A stretch of 64,000 nt of DNA, from contig OY282560.1 in assembly GCA_958295665.1 (NCBI GenBank), positions 148,048,091 to 148,112,090 on the forward strand. Reading direction: 5' to 3'. A model generated the notes under the pieces. That model was not told the origin of the DNA and did no database searches. It saw only the letters and a list, made by a program, of their open reading frames with translations. Position numbers and translations under genes: made by a program. Of this stretch, positions 45,976 to 56,049 are shown one piece after another. The first letter of the stretch is position 1. Each line of letters starts with the position of its first letter. Source of the DNA: Tipula vernalis (lineage: Eukaryota > Arthropoda > Insecta > Diptera > Tipulidae).

Positions 45976-47430
45976 GTGAAGTTTGTCCGAAATTTGTCCT
46001 AACTTTTTTCACTTGAGAATGTATTGGTTAATTAAATCTCTCGTTATTATGAATTTTTTTTAAAGTTTGAGATTTTTAATATTACCTGAATAAACAACAT
46101 TTAAAAAACTATTTATAATTTTTCAACGTGAAACAATAAAAAATATTTTATTTTAAGCGGAAAATAGAATCTGTTTATCTATACAATATGTACAAAAACA
46201 CACTATCAACCAATGGTTTATCGAGAATTGGTCATTAGTCAAGTGATCCTTAAACATAAGTTTTGGTCTATAAGTTGTCTTTATAGTTCGCAAGCTCTTG
46301 CCTAGCGTACTATTGGATTCGTGACCATTTTTCTACCGATTGTGAGAAACTTGAAAAAACTGATACGTGTTATCGAGTTACGGTATTTCGATCCTTATTG
46401 ATGATTCGCGAGTACTTGTTACATAGCAAAGATGGATGGATTCGTTGAAACTTTATCTACGGTTTGTGAGATTTTCGAAAAATTTCCATGAAGCTATTTC
46501 GGGTTATAGTCTTTAGAAGTGATACTTATGGCAGATTCCCGAGCACTTATCGCATAGCGTTGGATTCGCTGAAATTCTCTCGATGGTTCGTGTGATTTTC
46601 GAAAATTTTCCATAACCCTATTTCGGGTTATGGTCTTTAGAAGTGATCCTTATGGCAGATTCCCGAGCACTTATCGCATAGCGTTGGATTCGTTGAAGCT
46701 CTCTTTACGGGTCGTGCGATTTTCGAAAATTGTCCATGAAGATATTTCGGGTTATGGTCTTTAGAAGTAATCCTTATGGCAGAATCACGAGCACTTATCG
46801 CATAGCGTGAATCCAACGCTATCCGATAAGTGCTCGCGAATCTGCCATAAGGATTACTTCTAAAGACCATAACCCGAAATAGCTTCATGGAAAATTTTCG
46901 GAAATCACACGAACCGTACAGAGAACTTCAACGAATCCAACGCTATGCAACTAGAACTCGCGAATTACCCAAAAAGATTACCTCTAAGCACTATAGCTCT
47001 TGATAATGTTATGGATTTTTTTCGAAATTCTCACTATCCGTCTTACCTCGGTAAAGAGGAACTCCTTGAAACAACATTTCTAATTATATTGAAATGATGA
47101 GTTTTTCAATAAAGTCCTGCATACACTGTGTTTTCGATTACAATTTTAAATATTTGTTTGCTTTTGAGATGGAAAAAATACAATTTTCGGTTTTTAAGAG
47201 TCGCATATACACTACAGGCAGCAGTCACAAAATATAAAAATGCTTTACATTTTGCAAAAAATTCATATTAACGAGATATTTTATTTATTAAACCAATACA
47301 TTCTCAGACGTAAAAAAATAGGACAATTTTTGGACAAACTTCACGCCCGTCGACAAATGCGTGAAGTTTGTCCTAAATTTGTCCCAAATTTTGTTTTTGT
47401 AATTTTAGGACAAATTTAGGACAAACTTCA
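45976..47430. mobile_element. Foldback element built on a 124-bp satellite
   Basis: Outer ends: GTGAAGTTTGTCCGAAATTT at 45976 on. On the other strand, inward from 47350, nearly the same sequence reappears and continues through TGAGAATGTATTGGTT (46015-46030 and 47292-47307) to about 110 bp of imperfect inverted repeat. A further inverted copy of the first 26 bases ends at 47430. Inside are four tandem units with period 124-130 bp (starts near 46295, 46421, 46551, 46675), each with GCGTTGGATTCG and TTTCGGGTTATGG. From about 46807 the same unit runs in reverse. No coding capacity. Confidence 0.8.
46551..46960. repeat. 124-bp satellite units and head-to-head inversion
   Basis: Units beginning CGCATAGCGTTGGATTCG are spaced exactly 124 bases (46551, 46675), with the next boundary at 46799. 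There the array reverses: about 85 bases on the left (CATAACCCGAAAT complement to GGCAGAATCACGAGC) pair with 46812-46900 on the right around TGAAT. Confidence 0.9.
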
Positions 47431-48734
47431 ATCGAATTAACTGAAGTATTCGGGCTGTTCCCAAAAACAAAATAATTTGGAAAATTAGATATATTTGGGT
47501 CCATCCCGCAACCATCAGCTAGCAACATAAAAATATAAATTACATCAATCACTTAACACTCCTCGAGTGTTGTGCCAAATAGACCCCGTTCTTGACCTAA
47601 ATCCTGAAAATCCATCGAGAAATTTTTCTGATTATAAGGACATTTCAAATTTTCGTAATGCTTACAAATAACCGCCCAGATCATTTCATTAAGGCACATT
47701 TCATTCCGGAAAGTTATTTCCCGGATAACTTAATTTTTTTTCGGAAAAATTATTTGTGTTATTATGTTTTTTGTAGTAGAAACACTTTCCCAAAAAAGAG
47801 TACCTAGAATATACTCATATGTATAAGGGGCATACAAATGAGAATTCCGTAACAGACACAAAACAGAATTCAAAACAGCATGATTTTAAAAATAAAATAA
47901 AATAAACAAAAAATGCCATAATGGGGTACCTTATGCTACACCGTAAGCCGTAGTGGAATATATGCCATAGTGTAACATATGCTATACGGAAATATGCCTC
48001 ATGTTTCGTAATGTAATATGCTATAACCTCAGATATGGTTATGGGCAGCTCTGGTTTCACCAAACACGGCAACTGAAACTCGAAATATGAGAATCATTTC
48101 GTAAATAAGTTAAAACTGCTAAAACAACGATTTGTTAAGTGAGTGTATAGAACTAACTATTGATGACTGAAATTTACACAGTAAACCATTTCGACCCAGT
48201 TGACAAATCATTACGATGACAACATAGTTCGATGGACGTATAAACTTTAAAGTCCTAACTAAATAATTGTAAACCCCATAAATATCATCCGCCACTGCAT
48301 TTTGTTTATAATTATTCTAATATTTTAATATAAATTAAAATTTATTTTTATAGTTCTCTCTTTGTGTTTTTATTTTTTGCAACATATGGAAAACTTTACA
48401 TTTTTCAATTTCTTATTTTGTTTATTCGACAAAATAAAAAACAAAAAGTAAAAGAAAAATGGAAAATTTTTCTTAAGAATTAAAACCAAAACGAAATTAA
48501 TTATTATTATTTTTTACAAAATTATTATTTTTTTTATATATTTTTGGACTTTTATGAGTATTATAATTTATGCAACATGTTACATTCAAAACAATTTGTT
48601 TTTTTTTTGTTGTTTTGGCTCGAGTCGAGATTATAAAGATTAATATGTAAACCCTATAAAAGTGTTTGGGAATTGGTCAGCCCTTACATAATAATATATT
48701 TGCCCAAAAATAATACTTTGTATTTTAATTTCAG
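47431..48734. other. BCL11 intron, 3' part
   Basis: AT-rich with poly-T and poly-A runs. It ends in TATTTTAATTTCAG, a good acceptor for the exon at 48735. No element recognised. Confidence 0.5.
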
Positions 48735-49051
48735 ATAATTTGCAAAATTCACCAAAATTATTGTGTGTCGTATGCAAGGAACCATTTAAAAATCCCTGGG
48801 ACTTAATGGTACATGCACAGGCGGCACATATGATAAATATATATGAACTAGGTGATACACATAATAATAATAATAATAATAATAATGATACGAACAGTAA
48901 TAACAATGAAAATAATCATGATAATAGTATTGATAATGATGATAACAATAATACAGATAAAAAAGAAATGGTTCATGTAACAAATGGTCTTAATGGTATT
49001 GCAGAATTAAAAGATGATAATTCAAGTATACACGGATCACCATATAAAGAT
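48735..49051 (+). CDS. BCL11/CG9650 orthologue, exon with first C2H2 finger
   Basis: Exon of 317 bp between TTTAATTTCAG and GTAAGTACC. Two bases complete the codon left open by the exon at 33111, and it ends in phase 0. It encodes LLCVVCKEPFKNPWDLMVHA followed by QAAHMINIYE, a C-x2-C-x12-H-x4-H finger. The sequence agrees with BCL11 finger 1, where C.TCKQPF..AW.LL.HAQ..H is followed by IY(L)E. An asparagine/aspartate-rich stretch with eight N in a row follows, coded by an AAT repeat. The later finger clusters of BCL11 proteins are not found up to 64000, so the gene continues to the right. Confidence 0.88.
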
Positions 49052-51540
49052 GTAAGTACCACAAAGTTTTAATCTAAACAATTTGGAAATCTCATGTTTA
49101 TTCAAAGGAAACAAGTTTTTACAAAAAATAATTAATTTTCTTTTTAATTATATAATTAGCCAAAAAATATATAATATCCAAATGGTTTTTCTCAAAATTG
49201 TCGAAATTCGGAAAAAAAAAGTAGAGTAGAAAATTTTCTTTATAAAAATAAACGTTCCAATGAAAGCAAAAAAAAAAAAAATAAAAATAAAAAAAAAATA
49301 AAATTAAACGAATACAAGAAAAATACTTTGAAAAATTATTATTTCGATATAATTTGTGTTGGAATAAAACGAAAATATGTTTCGCAATAACTTTGTTGTT
49401 GCAAATTTTATTGACTTAAATGGGTTGTAAAATCTAAATTAATTTTTGAACAAGGTTAATGGGTTCAAAAAATAATTTTACGTTACTTTTATTGGTGGCG
49501 TTCCTCGTTATATTTAATAGTTTTGCTTCAATTAGATTTATGATCTTAACCGTAATTGCATAGCTTGACTTGATGGTTCAAAAGTTATAGTTGTTACTGT
49601 GTAAAAAATTAACAGTTTTTTTAAATAGCAGTTATTATAAAATCTGGCAAAATAGCTCCTATATATGTAGATAATTAAATACCATATATAAAAATAAAAA
49701 TTTTGATCTTAAAGGCTTTACTAAATTAATTAAAATTTTGGTTCAAACACTGGGTATCGTACAAATAAATTTTAATTATTTATTAAAGATGCAGTAAATT
49801 ATAATTTGACTTAACCAACTTAAAATATTAAGACTGATAAACTTTTTGATTTATTAGCCTTTGAAATATAAGTGACAATGGCAATTAAAGCATTTAATCG
49901 TTTATGATGTATTAAAGACGCATGAGTAAAACATGGCCTACAAGATTATGTCTATTATCGTTTCATAAAGGTTAAAATTTGACGGAATTAGGAATACTTA
50001 AATAATTATTTTACTTTAAAGGTTTAAAATGTCTTCCCAGAAACAAAAATATTACTCTCGGTTTCCGATTATCGTCTTCCTAACCCTACCTTCATTTTAC
50101 ATATATACTAGCAGTATCGATCTAATTTATTTAGGTCATCCCAAATTTTGTAGGATTAAGTTTATTTAAGTGGATCAACTTGCTAATTTCGAAATTTTTA
50201 CAGACATTTGAGATTATCTAGATTATTTTTAAAATTCTTAGAGATTCTTTTTAATTTTTTTAAGGTTTGCGGAAATATTTAAAATGTTTAAAACATTTTG
50301 AGATTTTTCGCGATTCTTTTAAATTGTTCATGATTAAAAAGATTTATGGCATTATCCTAGATTTTGCGCTTCTTTCACAATTATCCGGGTAAGGCGATAA
50401 TTTAACGTTAAATTGCTTGATGTTGGATAATTTGAGCAAATAAACCTACCGGTAATCCAAGACTATCGAGATAACTCGTAAATTGAGGTCATATATTTTC
50501 AGTGTTTTCCAATTTATTTAAGTTCTACGAGATTTTTATGAAATTATTTTTTAATATTGTTCAAGATTTAGCGAGATTTTCAAAATTACTTCTCAGAAAG
50601 TAATCAAGAATTTATAGCATTAAACCAGATGTTTTACAATTTCTTACAGGTAACTCGAGAATTTTGAAACTCGAAATTCGAAATTATGTTCGATTTTCCT
50701 GCTGATTTCTGAGATTATTTCAAATTGGTCGAGTTGGATATCGTGATTATTGATGCAGTATGATTTTACCAAAAAATCACATTTCGGCTTGTATACAGAA
50801 AATAATGTCTAAGAGTGAACCATAACTGCGTTACAGTAACATTACACACTGGTTGATTTTTGGACGGTGTTTGACTTTTTAGTTTGTATAGTTATATTTT
50901 TTGGCTATAGGCGGTCCGCAATACAAAATAAACCACTGGTCTTACTATTGTTTTCGACGATTATTAACGATGGTTATGGTAGGTTAATTGTTAGATAGTA
51001 GATTTATTGGAAATATTGCACGTCAAATTATATTTTGCCTACCTATCGATGATGAATGAAGCCAAATTTTTGTTCATTCATTGAATACGAAATAAAATCA
51101 AAAGACAATATTTAACACTACTTTCTCTTTGCTTCCAATGATAGTCGTCATTTGTTATCACCGATAGCCACACTAAGCCCAAATTCGTCTGGAATTCTTT
51201 AAAAATATTTAAGGCGATTTGCTGATAATATCGGTTTATTTAATTTAATTCCGTAAATCTAGCTATTTATGTGAAATAAAGCTTCAGAATTTCACATTTG
51301 GTTAGATGATTAAACCATTCAGCCGGTTGATGATCAATTTGAATGAATGCAAAATCGCCAGAGTATTCCTCACCAGCAGGTCAAAACATCTATTAAAAAA
51401 TGTCGTGTCCGTCCTTCCATTCTTTCGTACTTCTAGTCATACATTTTTGATGTGATAATTGTATGGTCAGCATTGAAAAAATCTTAGGGAATCGAATAGG
51501 ATGGACCGCTTCCAAAGTGACGTTTCCACATAAAATTGTA
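49052..51540. other. Intron sequence rich in TTTCGAAATTATT-like words
   Basis: Begins with the donor GTAAGTACC. No gene. From about 50180 to 50750 degenerate repeats of GAGATTTTTCGAAATT-like words recur without a fixed period. Confidence 0.5.
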
Positions 51541-51558
51541 AAATAACTTGTCTCCAAA

Positions 51559-51668
51559 ATCTGCAGCGCAAAATAGCCTTGTGACCGGTCCGATAACTAT
51601 AGTAACAATAGCAACATATGCTTTCTCTAGTTATCGGGTCGGCCACAAGGCTACTTTGCGCTGCAGAT
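51559..51668. repeat. Hairpin with 42-bp arms
   Basis: ATCTGCAGCGCAAAATAGCC.. at 51559-51601 pairs with ..GGCTACTTTGCGCTGCAGAT at 51627-51668 with a few mismatches and a 25-base loop. It adjoins the gypsy integrase scrap. Confidence 0.85.
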
Positions 51669-51724
51669 TCAAAAGTTACTCGGCGTATATTACTTTGTGG
51701 TTGATATTCTGTGTACTACTCCAA

Positions 51725-52520
51725 ATTATCGATAATATACGCACGCTTCAATCTGTTAATAGATACAGTTTGCGACTTACCACCTCCATCCAGAACAAAT
51801 TCGCAGCCGTCGAATAACTTGCAAAGATTCATCATAAGGTTACTCAAGCCTCTTTTTAGGACGATCTACATGTACCAACACAAATTTGCAGGTATCTAAA
51901 TCTTTGAACCGGTTGTATATTTTCTATAGCGTTCCTTAATTTAATTACAAAGTCACTAGGTTCAACTTGGTTTGAAATTGTTTTCACCACAAATCCACCT
52001 GGTGCCTTTAAAATTTGGTCGTAAACCAATTTCGCTGAACTACAACCTAATAATTAATAATAAACTAGTAATTCATCAGTCCAATGGATCGTATTTGCTC
52101 TTGGTTTCAAAGATTGTTGAATTTTGTAAACCCCAAGAAGAAGTGTGAGTGCTGTAAATAATTTTGACGGAAACTGTGAATAAATATTTTTGCAACCGTT
52201 GTAGCTAAAATATCCTTGATCGGATCCGGCTTCCGGCCAGTGTGTAAAACAGTTAACCATTGTTATTATGTGACACTGGACCAACTAAGTCTCAGTTAAC
52301 ATGCTAAAACCTTATTTTCGGTATGTTGAATTGTTCGATTTGAGATTTGGTGTGCCTGTAAATTTTTGATTTTCGACAACATGTACAAATTTTTGCCCAA
52401 TATGCTGAGCCTTTATTCATGCTTGACCAAAAATATTGGGTAGCAATTAATTTTCGACTAGTATGAATCCCAGGATGCAATAGATTATGAAGGTTGAAAA
52501 ATACTTCACTTCGCATAATT
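51725..52520 (-). pseudogene. Ty3/gypsy integrase fragment
   Basis: 52516-52304 carries the zinc-binding part (LHNLLHPGIHTSRKLIATQ, then CTCCRKSK), where the spacing of H and C matches gypsy integrases. 52284-52054 starts the core with TMVNCFTHWPEA (normally TMVDRFTRWPEA). Further down, in changing frames, come SAKLVYDQILKAPGGF, EPSDFVIKLRNA and, near 51770, a LYLLTD segment, matching the C-terminal region. The second and third catalytic residues are not visible. Heavily decayed. Confidence 0.8.
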
Positions 52521-54485
52521 TTAGGAATATACGGACGGTTAACTCCAGTTGAAACTTCACACCAAATCTTATGTTAAAATTCGACAGTTGGTTTTTATTC
52601 CCATTGGCATATCTTTATTTATCCAGCAACCGGTTAAGTTCCTCGTCAATTATTTGTAAGGAAACAAAACTCTACACCTTTACTGTGTATCACGCAACGG
52701 TGGATAAGCTTAAACAGCTTGGCTATATAAACAAGGACAATTACAACTTTGGCCTTGTCTAGCTCCACCCTAAGAGCACCCATCGAAGTGCTAAGCCAGC
52801 TGCAAAGGATAGGACGCCAGTGGTTGAGCCTGTGAGGGCCCCAGTCACGAACGGCTCCAACGGATGAGACTCGTGGAGTATCAGTCCTAACCTAGAGGCG
52901 ACAAAAGAGGCAAAATGAGAAAGCACAAGGGAGTCGATGAGTAGAAGATGCAAGTTAGCTATCTACCTCAAAACAAGTTGGGGGAAATGAAGCAGTAAAA
53001 AAGGCAAACCCGCGCCTTGGGCAATCAAATTAAGAGATTACCAAAACAACTGGGTAGAAATGCCCTGACTATGGGAAATATCGAGTCCTTGAGAGCTTAC
53101 AGTTCAAACCAACTGCACGAGTCGACACCCTCATAGTTTGAGAACAGCTGCACTGTGAAGCGAAAAAGCAAAAATATTGGTTATTGATGGACTGATGGAT
53201 CCTACTGAGTAGCCATGGGTATGATGTCCAGATGATTTGGCCATCATAATCAGAGGCAAGTCATTTCCTATTTTACGTAGGATAGACTCAATTTAATATG
53301 AAAATGGTGCGTCCAGGAAGAAATTAATGTCAATCCTGTGACAAAAAAAAAAAAGTTGACGGGTACTTGCTCATGGATTTCCTTCTCTCAGAGGGATTAT
53401 TGGAACCCAGAACAAAATGAACGCGGCCAAGACACTCACATGCTTTACTCACTGTACTACATTGAAATTATTTTTCAATATTTTTTGAGGTTCCAACGTC
53501 TTTTAGTTGAGCTTAGCGTTAAGTGGAAATTTGTATTGGTTATCTAGAATTTGTAACATAAATCACACAGATTTTATTTACTATTTAAATTTTCGTGAAT
53601 TTAGTAGATTTTGATGATGTTTCGAAATTATTCGAACATTTTCTAGCTCATTCGATGTTTTTGAGAGTTTTCTAGAATTTTCAAGGTACTTCGAAACTAT
53701 GGATTATAAGAGATAATAGACAAATAAAGACTTTTCAAATTATATTCGAAGTTTGTGTTTTTCGAGGAAGTTTAGAATTTTTCGTAGCATTAAGTTGTTT
53801 TATTGATGAAGATTTTGTTCGTGGTTTCCGAGGCATTTAATATTATTGGTTTGATTGAAATTTTTAAAATTATTTTAGATGTGCTTGATGTTCAGTTACA
53901 TCATTCATTGACATTCAGTCAATAAAACCCCAATGTGAAAATGAACCAAAATAAATTAAATAAAGCCGCCATTTGAAGTACGTTGACAAAAATAATAGGT
54001 AAAAAATAATGAAATAATTAAAACAGGAAGAATTTTATAAATCCTTAGAAGCCAGTGGTTTACCGGCGGAGAGAAAAGGAGGAATTATATTACGAAAAAA
54101 TTTTAACATTTGCGGTCCTATAAGAAGAAGTCATAAGAACGATAAAACTCTTTGATCTACATTTATCTGCATGTTTGATGAAGCAATTAGTGGCAGCAAT
54201 TAATAAATGGGCCCTAAAATGTTCAGGTGACTGTAACCTATCAATTGTCGTGTTATTATTTTGGATTACAGTTTAAATTAATTTTTGTATATTACTGAAT
54301 GCAACCTAACTTCATTCCTTTTAAGATTAATATCTATTGCTGTCAGTTTTTTATTTCAATTCAAAAGTTTTGGTAATTCATCGAGTAATCCTGCCTCTCG
54401 CTGGCGGTGTATCCTATGAATGGATTTGATTCGATCTAAACACCTAACAACTTTTTATGACTTTTTCGACATTTCATATAATGTA
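52521..54485. other. No gene recognised; GC-rich block at 52755-53050
   Basis: Most is AT-rich intron-like sequence, with TTTCGAAATTATTCGA-type words around 53600-53760. The block 52755-53050 (GAGCCTGTGAGGGCCCCAG and similar) is clearly richer in G and C and looks foreign, perhaps a piece of a non-LTR element or SINE. It has no motif I can name. Confidence 0.35.
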
Positions 54486-54496
54486 GGAATTTTACC

Positions 54497-54660
54497 GTTT
54501 TATGGACCACAAACCTTTAATGACAGTTATTGGATCCAAGACTGAAAGGAGTCCCAGACAAACTCGGCACCTGGAGTTTATCTCAAAATTTACGACAGAT
54601 ATCAAACATATCAGCGGAAAACAAAATATGGTTGCGGATTATCTTTGTATTCAAGGCCAT
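54497..54660 (+). pseudogene. Ty3/gypsy RNase H fragment
   Basis: YRFMDHKPLMTV, then SPRQTRHLEFISKFTTDIKH and ISGKQNMVADYL, the last third of a gypsy RNase H (normally TDHKPL.., SPRQTRHLDFIS.., HI.GK.N.VADALSR). It is on the + strand, opposite to the integrase scrap at 51725-52520, so the two are from separate insertions. Confidence 0.85.
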
Positions 54661-54859
54661 ACTCTGCACCTTTACTGTGAGGCCATACTGGTCATGGACC
54701 AGTTAAAAATTTGTTGCTTGTATTTTGCTTTTCTCTATCCAAAACAAAAATAAAAAACGTAAACGACACATTTTTAATCAGTTTCATTTGAAACCCCAAA
54801 ACGATTAAAAAGTAAGGAAAATTAAATATTTTTTACCACAGTTAAAAAATTTAACTTTT

Positions 54860-55155
54860 TATCCGATTGAAACACAGCCTTATGCAATGAAATCCATTTA
54901 TATTTATACTCGAATCGTTATCAAGCCAAGTTTCACTAATAATTAACAGATCTGTTACGCTCTTGGACGCTCCATGTTTCCACTGTGTGCCAACAAACTC
55001 TGAATGTTAAGGGCCACGAGTCTGAGACCAGCAGCTCCGTCGATGAATTCCCTTATGTTGTTGCAGGTGGTTTTCACCCTATGGTTGTTCAAGCGTTTTA
55101 GCTCTGATTGCAACATTCTAATTTTTGGTGTTGTACTAATTGTATTGTAATTCAA
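54860..55155 (-). pseudogene. LINE endonuclease fragment
   Basis: GLRLVALNIQSLLAHSGN and, one frame away, DLLIISETWLDNDSSINI with GFHCI: the front of an APE-type endonuclease of a non-LTR retrotransposon. SETWL holds the catalytic glutamate. One frameshift lies between the two pieces, near 54960. Confidence 0.75.
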
Positions 55156-55589
55156 GTATCCGTTATGTTATCGTAGAATATTGGATTGCCATAATCCTTT
55201 GGATGTTTATCAATTCGTTATGCCGCAATGAAATGCCGTTACAAAATACAAAAAAAAGTGAGAACCGAACCCGAAAGTTTATTTTAAGTACATAATTGAA
55301 TATCGAATGAACTAATTTGTACCAGCCTAAATGTTGATTACCAGTTCTACAAAAATTATTATTACAAAATATTATTATATTCATTGTTTTACAATACAAA
55401 CAAAAATTGTTGCATTGGAAATATTCAAAGCCACATCGGAATTTAGGAACTCAAACGTTCTGAAAAATTCGTCATTTAGAGGAAATTTTTCAAGAATTTT
55501 GTAAAGACATGTCTCAATAAATTTCCCACAATTATTTCAGATAATAAATTTTTGTTCTACTGACAAGTAGCCAGTATCATTTTCCAGAT

Positions 55590-56045
55590 TATTTAAATTT
55601 AAATATTCCGCAAATTCGGCGCCTCCTCCAGGTTTAAGAATCGTCAGCAACAATCAACAATATTTTTTTCGACTCTTCATATAGCTTGTGGACTAAGATA
55701 GTAGTTTTGTGTAGGGCAACCAATGAGTCCACAATTTTTATCGAAACGTTATTGTCAGCTAAAAGTGAGTCGAGTTTAATTTCAGCAGCTTTTAGTTGCT
55801 TTTCATGACTAACTTTAACAAAACAAATTGCTGGTCAATGGTGTATGCGTGTTGCCTAAATTAATTCTGTGTTTCTCACCAATATTATGCCGTTTTAATT
55901 CGCTACTGTCACAAATTATTAACGATTTACAGGTATTACAGAAAGCTGTAGTCTACTCGATTTAACTGGAAGCAACCAAGCTTTAAAATCGTTGTTTTGT
56001 AGCCATAATTCCTGGAAATTTTTAACTTTTTGATGTTTCATTTTA
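55590..56045 (-). pseudogene. BED-type zinc finger, hAT-like transposase N-terminus
   Basis: The - strand from 56045 reads KVKNFQELWLQNNDFKAWLLPV, then a BED-like finger CNTCKSLIICDSSELKRH with the second histidine six residues on (NIGEKH). After a frame change comes KAAEIKLDSLLADNNVSIKI with VDSLV. The order (W..D..FK.WL.PV, C-x2-C, H, H, then AEIKL..FLAEHN-like) is that of hAT-derived proteins with one BED finger. No catalytic domain remains. It ends five bases before the TTAA of the next element. Confidence 0.6.
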
Positions 56046-56049
56046 TTTG

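Noticed and set aside
46551..46960. CRISPR-like array
   Set aside because: Units are contiguous tandem repeats without unique spacers, in a eukaryotic intron.
48786..48983. Tyrosine-rich antisense frame
   Set aside because: Shadow of the AAT repeat in the finger exon.
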